This document shows positions 43,197-53,201 of a stretch of 64,000 nt of DNA, one piece after another. Under the pieces are notes generated by a model, which ran no database searches, was not told the origin of the DNA, and saw nothing but the letters and a program-made list of their open reading frames with translations. Position 1 is the first letter of the stretch; each line of letters opens with the position of its first letter. The position numbers were made by a program, and so were the translations under genes. Origin of the DNA: Wenyingzhuangia sp. 2_MG-2023 (GTDB lineage: Bacteria > Bacteroidota > Bacteroidia > Flavobacteriales > Flavobacteriaceae); contig NZ_JAUOSB010000014.1 of the NCBI RefSeq assembly GCF_030548295.1, positions 1 to 64,000 on the forward strand. The letters are read 5' to 3'.

Positions 43197-46016
43197 ATGT
43201 TTGGAATGAATCAAATAAAAAAAAGAGGTTTCTTTTGTGTTGTTATGTTGTTGCCATTGTTGACGATAGCACAATTAGATAGATCATTTTTTAGAAAATT
43301 AGAAAGAGAAAAAGTAACGTCTTCAACAAAAGTTACTTGGACACAATTTGGTCCAGGAAACGCAGGATATGCAAACTTATTACGTTACCATCCTACTTTG
43401 CCAGGAGTAGTGGCTCAATGTCCTGATATGTGGAATGTGTATCAATCTAATGATAATGGAAAAGATTGGTACGGAATTACAGACCCCGATGGAGATGGAA
43501 CTTTTTATCATTTAAGAGATTTAAGCTATTCATATAGTGATGCTGATTTTGGTTTGGCCATTTCTTCTTCAGAGTTGTGGCATACCAATGATTTGGGAAA
43601 AACATGGACTGTAGTTCCTAATTGTCCATGGTACACAATAGATGTAGATGGTGGTGATAAAAACAGGTGGAAGAAAAAAGTTGCTGCGGTAGCTATAGAT
43701 CCTAAAAATAAAAAAAAATGGTTTGTAGCTGGTGGAGCGAATGTTCGTGGACAAAATTGGTTGTCTAGTTACAAAGCGGTAACCAAAGCAAAACCTCATG
43801 GAGCTAACGCAATAAATGAAGGTAAATTGTGGAGAACAACCAATGGTGGAAAATCATGGAAATTGATCACCAAAGGATTACATTCTAAAGCACAAATAGG
43901 AAGAATTATTGTAAACCCTAACAATACAAATCAAGTGTTTGCAGCTTCTAATTATGGATTGTATCGTTCTGAAGATGGGGGAGATAGTTGGACTTCCGTT
44001 TCTGAAAACGTTTTTGATAATGATATTGTTATGGATATGGATTTTTACTACCATGCCAAAACAGGAAAATTTATTTTGTACGCAATTGATCAGGTACAAT
44101 ACTTGCCTAATGGAGAGACTACAAAATGTACAGGAGGAATTTTTTATTCTGAAGACGAAGGAACTTCTTGGAAAAAAATAAATGGAGATTTAGGGTTGGA
44201 TATCAATCAATTGACAGGAGGAGTGCCTGCCAATTATTACAAATACATCGCAAAATGGTTTGGGATAAGTGTGGCTCAAGCAAAGAAGAAATATCCTAAG
44301 TTGCCTACAGAAGCGCTTCAGAATTATACTATGCTAAGTGCAGATCCAAGTAGAGAAAAGGCTTTGTATATTGGATTTGCAGATCCTCAAGTAGGGAATT
44401 CTATCATGCCAGGTCGTTTGTGGTCTACAAATAACAATGGTGAAAAATGGACAAACACTGCTCGTTTGTACGAAGAAACTTGGGCAAAAGATAAAGATTA
44501 TTGGAACGCTAGAAAAAATCCATACCATAAAAACATGAACGTTGGTCACTACTCTCCTCATATGAGATTTGGAAAAGATTATGCACTTCGTTCTATGAGA
44601 GCTTTGGCTGTTGGGGTTGATGGAAGTGTAATGATTGTTTCAGACCACAGTACCATGTTGAGCAAAGATCATGGAGAAACTTGGCAACAAGTGGATGAAG
44701 ACAAAACTCCATTGGGTGGAATTGTTGGTCACGGAAATAGCAATTTACCTGGATTGACCATAGCCCAAGACAGAAGAACTAAGAGTACATTGTTAGGTTC
44801 TGGTGAACACAGTCTTTGGCTACCAACAGGAGAAATGGTGAATAAGGTTCCTGCTATAAAATTTGAAAATAGTGCACCAGAAACGGTTAGTAACTTGGTT
44901 TTTGACCCGTATGATGAGCACATTGTTTATGCAACATCTAACAGACAAGAAGGTAAACAATACATATACAAAAGTACAGATACAGGAGCTTCTTGGAAAA
45001 AACACGGAGTGGCAACTCCAGCCACCAACAAGTGGAAAGATGACTTTTATACCAATGGTTTGACAATTGATCCAATCAACAATCAATACCTGTATTTTGG
45101 AATTACCAAGATTGTAGACCCAAATAAAGGAACTAAAGGAGGTTTTTATTTTTCGGAAGATTACGGAAAAACATTCCAGCAAAGCAATAATGGACTGCCT
45201 TCACCAGCTCGTATCAATGATGTTCAATTTGATCCTAGAGATACCTCCCGAAAGTCTTTGTTTGTAGCTGCAGAAAAAAATACACAAAGTTATTTTTTGC
45301 CATTGGCAGAAGGAGGTTTGTATTTTTCTTCGGATAGAGGACAACATTGGGAGAAAGTAAAAACGCCAAAAGAAGTGGTAAGTGTACAGTTTGTAAAGTT
45401 TGACAATACCAACCGTATGTACATTACTACGGGTCACAATACAGGTGGTGCTGGTGTTTGGTACACGGATGATTTTGGAGAGAAATGGCATCAGGTTTTT
45501 GACTTTGAAGGAACTGAGTCTATTGATATTTCTCCTTTTGATCACAATTTAATTGTGGTTGTAGTAAGAAGATCTAAAATCAATCAAGGAGTGTATTTGA
45601 CAGAAGATAGAGGACGTACATGGACAAAAGTCAACAGGGATATTGTAACACCACATCAGATAGAAGATGTGAAATTTGATGTTTTTGATACTTCAAAAAT
45701 GTGGTTGGCAAATTTAGGGACTGGTTTTTATATGGGAGAGATAAAAGATGGGGTTAAGAATAGAGTGGTACAAATGGAAACTACAGCTATTAAAATCAAT
45801 AAAGGAGAAAAATTAAAACTAAAAGCAAAGGTTGTCAATTCTGATGCTGAAGGAGAAAAATTGATTTGGAAATCAGAAAATACAGGGATTGCTAAAGTTG
45901 ATAACAAAGGGAATGTAATAGCTATAGGAAAAGGACAAACTAAAATTTGGGCAACTACAAAAACGGGAAGATATAGCGATTTTAGTATTGTTACAATACT
46001 TCCAAAAACAAAATAA
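43197..46016 (+). CDS. Large Asp-box double beta-propeller protein 2 with C-terminal Big_2 domain
   Basis: A 939-residue exported protein (signal LLPLLTIAQ). Asp-box turns number about twelve: TNDLGKTWTVV, SEDGGDSWTSV, SEDEGTSWKKI, SKDHGETWQQV, STDTGASWKKH, SSDRGQHWEKV, TDDFGEKWHQV and TEDRGRTWTKV among them. The last 85 residues form a bacterial Ig-like Big_2 domain (INKGEKLKLKAKVV, WKSENTGIAKVDNKGNVIAI, GKGQTKIWATT), which the first copy lacks. The same overall layout as the preceding gene shows a tandem duplication that has since diverged. The start could also be the ATG at 43206, which gives the same signal peptide. It is followed after 4 bases by a sulfatase gene. The reaction is not known. 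Confidence 0.8.
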   Translation: MFGMNQIKKRGFFCVVMLLPLLTIAQLDRSFFRKLEREKVTSSTKVTWTQFGPGNAGYANLLRYHPTLPGVVAQCPDMWNVYQSNDNGKDWYGITDPDGDGTFYHLRDLSYSYSDADFGLAISSSELWHTNDLGKTWTVVPNCPWYTIDVDGGDKNRWKKKVAAVAIDPKNKKKWFVAGGANVRGQNWLSSYKAVTKAKPHGANAINEGKLWRTTNGGKSWKLITKGLHSKAQIGRIIVNPNNTNQVFAASNYGLYRSEDGGDSWTSVSENVFDNDIVMDMDFYYHAKTGKFILYAIDQVQYLPNGETTKCTGGIFYSEDEGTSWKKINGDLGLDINQLTGGVPANYYKYIAKWFGISVAQAKKKYPKLPTEALQNYTMLSADPSREKALYIGFADPQVGNSIMPGRLWSTNNNGEKWTNTARLYEETWAKDKDYWNARKNPYHKNMNVGHYSPHMRFGKDYALRSMRALAVGVDGSVMIVSDHSTMLSKDHGETWQQVDEDKTPLGGIVGHGNSNLPGLTIAQDRRTKSTLLGSGEHSLWLPTGEMVNKVPAIKFENSAPETVSNLVFDPYDEHIVYATSNRQEGKQYIYKSTDTGASWKKHGVATPATNKWKDDFYTNGLTIDPINNQYLYFGITKIVDPNKGTKGGFYFSEDYGKTFQQSNNGLPSPARINDVQFDPRDTSRKSLFVAAEKNTQSYFLPLAEGGLYFSSDRGQHWEKVKTPKEVVSVQFVKFDNTNRMYITTGHNTGGAGVWYTDDFGEKWHQVFDFEGTESIDISPFDHNLIVVVVRRSKINQGVYLTEDRGRTWTKVNRDIVTPHQIEDVKFDVFDTSKMWLANLGTGFYMGEIKDGVKNRVVQMETTAIKINKGEKLKLKAKVVNSDAEGEKLIWKSENTGIAKVDNKGNVIAIGKGQTKIWATTKTGRYSDFSIVTILPKTK

Positions 46017-46020
46017 GAAC

Positions 46021-47799
46021 ATGTTAAAGTATATAAATAAAATTGCAATTTTTCTGTTATTGTTGTTGACTTTGTCTTCTTCATTGTATGCGCAAAAAGC
46101 ACCAAATGTTGTTTTAATATTAACAGATGATCAGGGGATTGGAGATTTGGAATGTCATGGGAATCCTTGGTTAAAAACACCTCATATAGATTCGTTTTAC
46201 AATCAATCGGTACGAATGACGGATTTTCATGTAAGTCCACTTTGTACTCCTACAAGAGCCGCAATAATGACCGGACGTTATCCTATAAATAATGGAACTT
46301 GGTCAACGTTTAAAGGACGAGATGCTTTGTCTAAAAATGCAATAACCATGGCAGATGTATTCAAACAAAATGGTTATCAAACAGCAATGTTCGGAAAGTG
46401 GCATTTGGGAGATAATTATCCAACTCGTCCTACAGATACTGGTTTTGATACCGCAATTCATCATTTAGCAGGTGGAGTAGGAGAACTTTCAGATTATTGG
46501 GGGAATAGTTATTTTGATGATGTGTATTATGTAAACAATCATCCCAAACAATTCAAAGGATATTGTACAGATATTTGGTTTGATGAAACAATGAAATACA
46601 TAGACAAAAACAAAGAGAAACCCTTTTTTGTGTATTTGCCTTTAAACGCTCCACACGATCCGTTAATTGTAGCTCCTAAATATGCAGAGCCTTATAAGAA
46701 ATACGAAGGCAAAGAAATTATAAATGCTAATTTGTATGGAATGATTGCTAATATTGATGAGAATTTTGGAAAGTTCAATCAATTTTTAAAAAACAAAGGA
46801 CTAGAAAAAAACACCATTGTAATTTATATGAGTGACAATGGAACGCGTCATGGATATAGTAGAGATGGAAAATTAGGCTACAATAAAGGTTTTAGAGGAA
46901 TTAAAGGAGATAAGTTAGAAGGAGGTCATAGAGTTCCTTTTTTTATTCGTTGGCCAAATGGAAATATTCAAGGAGGAAAAGATATTTCTAAATTGGCAGC
47001 TCATGTAGATTTGATTCCCACATTAGCGAGTTTGTGTCAATTGACAATTCCAGAAAACATGCCCTTAGATGGAGCTGACTTTTCATCATTATTACTACAG
47101 AAAAAAAATAAAAATAAGAACGAAACCGTTTTTGTGCACCATCGTCAAGATTGGAGACAACCCAAAGATGTAGAAGGAACATGTATCATTCAAAATCAAT
47201 GGAGATTGATCAATGGAAAACAATTGTATGATATAGAAAAAGATCCTAAGCAATTAAACAATTTGGCAAAGAAACATCCAGAATTGGTCAAAGAGCTATT
47301 GAATAAGAACAAGGATTTTTTAAAAAAGACGAAAAAAAATCCTGAGTATTATCAATTACCAGCAAGTGCTGTTGGTAACAAAGCTCAGAAAGAAATCAAA
47401 CTAACAATACAACATGCTATTGGAGAAGATAGTGGGATTTGGAAACCAGAACAAATAGCTTCGGGGATGAAAAACAAAAACAATACACATGCAATTGATG
47501 TAGAAAAAGAAGGGGATTATTTAATATCATGTCAAAGATGGCCAAAAGAATGCTTAGGGGCTATTTGGGGAATTCCAAATAAAAATCCTAAGGATATGTA
47601 TGATTACAAGACCATTCATCCTGAAAAAGTACAAATCAAAATTGGAGGTCAAATTTTAGAAAAAGAAATCCAAAAAAATCAACAAGTGGTAACTTTTAAA
47701 GTTCATTTAACCAAAGGAAGAACTTTGTTGGTAAACGATTTTATAGAAGGAAAAGAAACGTATGGAGTGTATTACACTTACATAAGTACAGTAGAATAA
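46021..47799 (+). CDS. S1 family sulfatase with C-terminal extension (CTPTR)
   Basis: The start at 46021, 4 bases past the previous stop, gives 592 residues with a good signal (LLLLLTLSSSLYAQ). An earlier ATG at 45988 lies inside the preceding gene. Formylglycine motif C75-T-P-T-R (SPLCTPTRAAIMTGRYP), metal-site LILTDDQGIGDLECHGN, GKWHLGDNYP and VIYMSDNGTRHGY. The last 130 residues after the sulfatase fold (LTIQHAIGEDSGIWKPEQI to GVYYTYIS) form an extra beta domain also seen in other marine S1 enzymes. It shares an operon with the second Asp-box protein and the GH43-like gene. Confidence 0.93.
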   Translation: MLKYINKIAIFLLLLLTLSSSLYAQKAPNVVLILTDDQGIGDLECHGNPWLKTPHIDSFYNQSVRMTDFHVSPLCTPTRAAIMTGRYPINNGTWSTFKGRDALSKNAITMADVFKQNGYQTAMFGKWHLGDNYPTRPTDTGFDTAIHHLAGGVGELSDYWGNSYFDDVYYVNNHPKQFKGYCTDIWFDETMKYIDKNKEKPFFVYLPLNAPHDPLIVAPKYAEPYKKYEGKEIINANLYGMIANIDENFGKFNQFLKNKGLEKNTIVIYMSDNGTRHGYSRDGKLGYNKGFRGIKGDKLEGGHRVPFFIRWPNGNIQGGKDISKLAAHVDLIPTLASLCQLTIPENMPLDGADFSSLLLQKKNKNKNETVFVHHRQDWRQPKDVEGTCIIQNQWRLINGKQLYDIEKDPKQLNNLAKKHPELVKELLNKNKDFLKKTKKNPEYYQLPASAVGNKAQKEIKLTIQHAIGEDSGIWKPEQIASGMKNKNNTHAIDVEKEGDYLISCQRWPKECLGAIWGIPNKNPKDMYDYKTIHPEKVQIKIGGQILEKEIQKNQQVVTFKVHLTKGRTLLVNDFIEGKETYGVYYTYISTVE

Positions 47800-47819
47800 A
47801 AGAGAGATAAATTTAGCAA

Positions 47820-49273
47820 ATGAGAAATGTATTGAGGTTATTTATACTATTGTGTCTGTGTGTTGTAAACTTAGGGATTTCACAAATAAAAGTTAGGAAG
47901 AACCCTAAAGAATCTAAAATAACAACAACACAACAATTGGAGGTAAATGATGTATCGCATACGGTGAAAAATGAGATCGAAAAAGACGTTAGAAAAAATT
48001 TAGAAGTAATACATGTAGATGTTATTGCTCCAGAACATGGAATGGCAGATCCTCATGTTTGGGTACAAAACGATACGGTTTTTGCTATATGCGGTCATGA
48101 TGAGTCTTGGGAAGGAAAAGGTTCTTTTAGAATGGATAGATGGGAAGTTTGGTATAGTACTAATTTAAAGAACTGGAACCACTCGCGAAATATCTATCCA
48201 AAAGATACCTATATAGGAAATCAACCTAATTGTTGGGCAGGAGATATTACTGAAAGAGATGGAAAATATTATTGGTTTTTCTCTAATAGAAATATAGATA
48301 CAGGTGTAATGGTTGCCGATGAAATTACAGGGGAATATAAAGATTTATTAGGAAACCATTGTTGCCAAAAGGAATTGTACCAGTGCATCCTTACGATCCT
48401 GAAATATATATTGAAGACGATGTGTATACCCTTTGTTTTGGAGTAAATACATATTACATGGCAACTTTAGCTAAGGATATGAAATCTTTAATTACCAAGC
48501 CCAAAGCTATTTTGGTGAAAGACAAAGATGGAAATAAAGTGAGTACAGATGATAAATCAACTTTATTTAAGCGTAACGGATGGTATTATTTAGTTTATGG
48601 TTCTACTTATGCCATGTCTAAAAATTTATACGGTCCCTATGAATTAAAAGGAGCCTTTTTAAAAGGAGGGCATACTAGTTTTTTTGATTGGCATGGACAA
48701 AAATATGTGTTACAAGAAAATCACGACATCAGTGCTTTTTATAGAGGTGCTAGTTTAAAACCTGTGTTTTTTAATCAAGATGGAACAATTGTAATTCCCA
48801 AAGAAGATGATATGTATCCTGCACCTGGTAGGCCCTTTAAATTTATAAAGAGCACAATGGGGTGGCATGCTCAAGAAGGAACAGATATTTCTTTTAAAAA
48901 CGGAGTAATCTCAGGAAATATTACGGATAAAAATGCATTTATCACGAGTGCACCATGGTTGTATACAGAATCTAAATTATGTTCAGAAATTACGTTTAAA
49001 ATCAAAAACAATAGTACTGCTAAAAGTTTAAAAGTGGCTTTGTATAGTAGAGACTACAGCAGTAAATTTTGGACAATTAATGAGCCCGTGAATTGGAATG
49101 CACAAGAGTGGGTTTCTGTGCCTATTTCTGCTAATAATACAGAGTTTAAAACTTACACAATTGATTTAGTTCAGTTTTCACATATCAAACAAAGAATTAT
49201 GCAAGTAGGAATAAAGCCAGCAGTAGGTGTTCGTAAAGGATCTTGGCAAATAGATGAAATCATTATAGAATAA
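47820..49273 (+). pseudogene. GH43-like secreted glycosidase, split by a frameshift
   Basis: Two overlapping frames are parts of one protein. The first (47820 to about 48351) carries the signal peptide (VVNLGISQ) and the propeller start HGMADPHVWVQNDTVFAICG to GEYKDLLG. The second continues, from about 48359, with LPKGIVPVHPYDPEIYIEDD, then YYLVYGSTYAMSKNLYGPYE, and a C-terminal beta-sandwich ending GSWQIDEIIIE. Adding one base near 48351-48356 (GGAAACCATTG) would join them as LLGKPLLPKG. The total would be about 484 residues. As it stands the first frame ends at 48446. This is either a recent inactivating deletion, a sequencing error in an A-run, or phase variation. It lies between two sulfatases in the operon. 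Confidence 0.85.
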
Positions 49274-49292
49274 TTAAAAAACTAAAAGAATT

Positions 49293-51131
49293 ATGAAACT
49301 AAATAAAACAATTTTGCTGTTCTTATTAGCCTTTATTTCGTTGCCTAAAATTAGCATGGCTCAAAAGCAAAAACCCAACGTACTTTGGATTTTAACAGAT
49401 GATCAACGTTACGATGCTATTAGAGCTTTTAACAAAATGTTAACAGGTAAAGAAATGAGTGAATTGGGGTATGTGGAATCACCCAATGTAGATCGCTTAA
49501 CAGAAATGGGAACTACGTTTGTAAACACCTATTGCCAAGCAACAGGCTGTGCACCTTCTCGTGCTTCTATGCATTACGGACGTTATCCGTTCCGTTCTGG
49601 AGTGTACGAGTTTGAATATCATAACAATAATGCTTCTCATTTTAAACCCACTTTACCAGAACAAATGGCTGCCTTGGGTTACCAAACTTTGCATATTGGT
49701 AAATTAGGAGTTCGTTTAAAAACTAAAGAAAATGGAAAGTTAAATTCAGCTAAAATTTACGATCAAGATATTAGTTTTAAACAATTAAGAATGGATGGGT
49801 TTACAGATTGGGGTAAAGACTGGTTTCGTGAGTTTGAAGGACAAAAATTGAAAAAACCATTAAAAAATGTAGAGTTTTTTGTAACGGATGATGGAAAATT
49901 TGAATACAAGTCTAAAGAGTTAGAGGAAATGTTTCCAAAGTATAAAGGGTCTGCTAAACGTATTATGGAAAAGTATGATTTGTTGATGCATTATAACAAA
50001 AAGAAAGGACCTCAAACCCCGTTTTCAAGTGGAATTATTGCAGGAGTAAGTTCTAGAAAAGCAGGAGAAACAAGAGATGGTTATTACACTAAGTTTTTTA
50101 AACAATATTTAGAAAATGAAAACAAAAAATTTGATGCAGGTTCTAGAAAATTTAAGGGTGTAAATCCAAGTAAACCCCTGTTTTGTCATATAGGTTTTGA
50201 TTTTCCTCATACTCCTGTGTTACCACCAGCTAGTTATAGAGATCGATTTAAAAAGCATACTTATAAAGTACCTTCTTTTGATAAAAAAGAATTGAAGAAT
50301 ATGCCATCACAATTAAAAAAGTTAGTTACGGTTGATGCATCAGATCACTTTACAGATGAAGAAAAACAAAAAATGATTCAAGATTATTATGCCTTTTGTG
50401 CCTATGGTGATGCTTTAGTTGGAGAGGCTGTTGATGACTTTATAGCTTATAGTAAAGAAAAAAATCAACCTTGGATGATTGTCTATGTTTGTGGAGATCA
50501 TGGGTGGAAGTTAAATGAGCATGGGGCTATTTCTAAATTTTCTTCTTGGGCTATAGATAGTCATAACCCAATAGTAGTTGTGTCATCAGACAAAAAAGCA
50601 TTCCCTGCTGGAAAAGTGGTTAAAGATTTTACAGAATTTGTAGATATTGCTCCAACTATAATGGCTGCAGGTGGTGCAGATTTAAAAAAATCAGAATATG
50701 ATTATTTGGATGGATTTGACATGCAAAAAGTAGCATCCAAACAAGCAATTAAAAGAGATTATATTGTTGGAGAAAGTCATGCCGTTACAGGACCAAGAGC
50801 TTATATTAGAACCAAAGAGTATGTGTTTTCTATGCAAACTCGTCCTACTAAAAAACGAGGAGAAAATATGGAATGGGCAAGAAATACAGATTACAAAGAT
50901 TTAGCCCCAGCACTGTATGATATGAAAAAAGATCCTAATGAAATTAACAATTTAGCTTTTGATAAAAAGTACGCTAAGATTGTAAAACAAATGAAAGAAA
51001 AGCTAATCAACATTGTTTTAGGAGATAATAGAGTAGAAGTAAATTGGGGAAAAAGAGGAGATGGAACTCAAGTTTTTCATAGCAATTTTGCACCAGGAGC
51101 ACACGATTATAAATTGACAGTTAAAAAATAA
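49293..51131 (+). CDS. S1 family sulfatase, iduronate-2-sulfatase-like (CAPSR)
   Basis: A 612-residue exported sulfatase (signal SLPKISMAQ). Metal-site [20 protein letters not shown], formylglycine motif C86-A-P-S-R ([19 protein letters not shown]), [11 protein letters not shown] and [20 protein letters not shown]. The [14 protein letters not shown] segment is typical of the iduronate-2-sulfatase / choline-sulfatase branch. A long insert is present at about residues 165-260. It follows the frameshifted GH43-like gene by 19 bases and ends an operon with a terminator at 51159. Target sulfate is unknown. Confidence 0.93.
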   Translation: MKLNKTILLFLLAFISLPKISMAQKQKPNVLWILTDDQRYDAIRAFNKMLTGKEMSELGYVESPNVDRLTEMGTTFVNTYCQATGCAPSRASMHYGRYPFRSGVYEFEYHNNNASHFKPTLPEQMAALGYQTLHIGKLGVRLKTKENGKLNSAKIYDQDISFKQLRMDGFTDWGKDWFREFEGQKLKKPLKNVEFFVTDDGKFEYKSKELEEMFPKYKGSAKRIMEKYDLLMHYNKKKGPQTPFSSGIIAGVSSRKAGETRDGYYTKFFKQYLENENKKFDAGSRKFKGVNPSKPLFCHIGFDFPHTPVLPPASYRDRFKKHTYKVPSFDKKELKNMPSQLKKLVTVDASDHFTDEEKQKMIQDYYAFCAYGDALVGEAVDDFIAYSKEKNQPWMIVYVCGDHGWKLNEHGAISKFSSWAIDSHNPIVVVSSDKKAFPAGKVVKDFTEFVDIAPTIMAAGGADLKKSEYDYLDGFDMQKVASKQAIKRDYIVGESHAVTGPRAYIRTKEYVFSMQTRPTKKRGENMEWARNTDYKDLAPALYDMKKDPNEINNLAFDKKYAKIVKQMKEKLINIVLGDNRVEVNWGKRGDGTQVFHSNFAPGAHDYKLTVKK

Positions 51132-51158
51132 GAACTTATTTTTTAGCGTTTTAAACAT

Positions 51159-51199
51159 ACCTCCGTCTAAGGGTTTACTTAGGCGGGGTTATTTTTTTT
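51159..51199 (+). terminator. Terminator after the CAPSR sulfatase
   Basis: ACCTCCGTCTAA (51159-51170) pairs with TTAGGCGGGGT (51179-51189) using two G-T pairs, then eight T at 51192-51199. It closes the operon that starts at or before 43197. Confidence 0.85.
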
Positions 51200-51291
51200 G
51201 ATTTTATTTTTTGGAGAAAAGACAATCATATTAACCATTATTTACACATAAAAGAACATACCGTCTTTTTGTTTGTTGTCTTTTGGGCTAA

Positions 51292-51567
51292 TATTACTAT
51301 TCATTAAGTTTTAATAACTCTAAAGAAAAAAATGAAATTAGTGTTTATCCAAATCCAGTAATTGGCAATCAGTTATTTTTTTCTAGAGATGTTAAAATTG
51401 CTGAATTTAAATTCAGTGTGTTTGATATGCAAGGAAAAGAACGATTGTTTGGAGTATTACAAGATGATAATATAAATGTATAAAGTTTGTCAAATGGAAT
51501 TTATATAGTCCAATTAACTTCTTCAAAAGGAAAAATAACAAAAAAAATAATCATAAATAAGAACTAA
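51292..51567 (+). pseudogene. Remnant of a T9SS type A C-terminal sorting domain
   Basis: In the 453-base gap between two sulfatases, one frame reads NSKEKNEISVYPNPVIGNQL, then FKFSVFDMQGKERLFGVLQD, then after an in-frame TAA (51481-51483) SLSNGIYIVQLTSSKGKITK and KIIINKN before the final stop. YPNP and SxGIYIVQ are the diagnostic motifs of the T9SS sorting domain. No catalytic part or start codon is attached. It is what remains of a deleted secreted enzyme, and decay has begun. Confidence 0.88.
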
Positions 51568-51584
51568 AACTCAAGTTAACATAA

Positions 51585-53201
51585 ATGAAAAATCTATTTA
51601 AAATATTCTTAAGCCTTTCATTGGTAACAGGTTCACCAATTAAAGCTCAAAATAAGCCTAATATTGTACTACTTTTTGCAGATGATATTAGCGCAAGAGA
51701 ATTACCCATCTATAATTCTAAGGTGTGGTCTAAACCTATTAAAAGTGGAGCAAAAGATATCAATACATCAAACCTTAAATATAGAGCTTTTACACCTGTG
51801 TTAAGCAAAATAGCCGAAGAAGGGTGTTTTATAGAAACTACATTTGCAGCAACCATTTGTGGACCTAGTCGTGCCATGATGATGACAGGGCGTTATGCAC
51901 ATTTACATAAATGGTGGCATAATAAAGATAAGGGGAAAAATCCTAAAGGGAAAAATGGTTGGGACTTGTTTGATAGTTCTCCTCATACGATTGCTCATAT
52001 TGCTAAAAAAGGGGGATATACTTCTTTTTGGGCAGGAAAAACTCAAATGAATATTGAAGGTTTTCCTTTTGATGAAGGATGTTTTACACCAGGAGAGGGG
52101 TCTTATAACAAAGCCATTCATACTACCGATTTTAGATTAGAAAAAAAGAAAGGAGATAAAAAAATATACAATGCAGATACAGGAAAACCTTTAGCGTTTA
52201 AATCTTATGTGCAGTCAGGATGGTATTGGAAACCTCATGTGCAGTTGATGAATCATCCTGATAATAAGAAAGAGTTTGAATGGTGGCCTAATAACAAAAA
52301 GGCTAAAAAAACTTTTGGGTTAAATACTTATGGACCGGATGTTGAACTAGACCATGCTTTTGATTTTATGGAAAGAAAATCAAAAAACAATGAGCCTTTC
52401 TTTATTTATCATACAAGTCATTTAGGGCACGATGCTTTTGATTTCTTTTATCCTGATTCTAAAAATAAATGGCCAGGAACACCAAAAATTAACTGGGATG
52501 GAAAAAAATATACTCGTACGGAGCCTAATATTACAGGAGATAATGGAGTGTACAATACACACAATTCTATTACAGAGCAAGGAATTCATCACCATGTAAA
52601 CTATTTAGATTACCAAGTATGGCAATATTTAAATAAGTTCAAGGAATTGGGAATAGAGAACAATACCATCTTTATTTTTTGTGCCGATAATACTACAAGT
52701 GGTTACGGAAAATCTAGTCCTGTTTCTCAAAGAGGAACTCATGTGCCTTTAATTATTTATGCTCCTGTTTTAGAAATGACTAAAAAAGGAAAACAAGAAG
52801 TGCTGGCAAATATTTCTGATATTTTACCAACCATAGCAGATGTTGGAGGTGTGGAAATACCAGAAAGCTACGAGATTAACGGAGAAAGTTTAGTGCCTTT
52901 TTTAACAACGGATAAAAAAGAACATAGAAAATGGATTTATGGCTATCATATGGACAAGACGATCATCCGTGGAAGTTTGGTGCTAAAAGGAGGAAATGAC
53001 AAATGGTACGATGTAAGTAAAACACCAGATGATTTGATTAGTTTTCCCGTAATTAAAGACTGGTCTAAAGTTTCTGAAGCTCATAGAAAAGAAAGAGATG
53101 AGTTACTACAGATTATTCCAAAATACAATTTGCATGAGACCGAACATGATGCTCCTAAAAACGGCTATGGAAAAGTACCTCCTTTAACATTAAAAAACTA
53201 A
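51585..53201 (+). CDS. S1 family sulfatase (CGPSR)
   Basis: A 538-residue exported sulfatase (signal TGSPIKAQ). Metal-site VLLFADDISARELPIYN, formylglycine motif C92-G-P-S-R (AATICGPSRAMMMTGRYAH), SFWAGKTQMNIEGF and IFIFCADNTTSGYGKS. The last has Asn-Thr where other sulfatases have Asp/Asn-His-Gly, a small deviation in the metal-binding loop. Its stop overlaps the deacetylase start by one base (TAATG), so the two are translationally coupled. The upstream gap holds the T9SS remnant, so its promoter may lie there. Confidence 0.92.
   Translation: MKNLFKIFLSLSLVTGSPIKAQNKPNIVLLFADDISARELPIYNSKVWSKPIKSGAKDINTSNLKYRAFTPVLSKIAEEGCFIETTFAATICGPSRAMMMTGRYAHLHKWWHNKDKGKNPKGKNGWDLFDSSPHTIAHIAKKGGYTSFWAGKTQMNIEGFPFDEGCFTPGEGSYNKAIHTTDFRLEKKKGDKKIYNADTGKPLAFKSYVQSGWYWKPHVQLMNHPDNKKEFEWWPNNKKAKKTFGLNTYGPDVELDHAFDFMERKSKNNEPFFIYHTSHLGHDAFDFFYPDSKNKWPGTPKINWDGKKYTRTEPNITGDNGVYNTHNSITEQGIHHHVNYLDYQVWQYLNKFKELGIENNTIFIFCADNTTSGYGKSSPVSQRGTHVPLIIYAPVLEMTKKGKQEVLANISDILPTIADVGGVEIPESYEINGESLVPFLTTDKKEHRKWIYGYHMDKTIIRGSLVLKGGNDKWYDVSKTPDDLISFPVIKDWSKVSEAHRKERDELLQIIPKYNLHETEHDAPKNGYGKVPPLTLKN

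Noticed and set aside
45728-46240. A 170-residue minus-strand open frame over the Asp-box and sulfatase genes
   Set aside because: It is antisense to two well-supported genes, has no domain features, and reads as a shadow of their biased codon use.
48359-49273. A separate gene starting at 48359
   Set aside because: Its first residues continue the propeller of the preceding frame and it has no signal peptide; it is the second half of a frameshifted gene.
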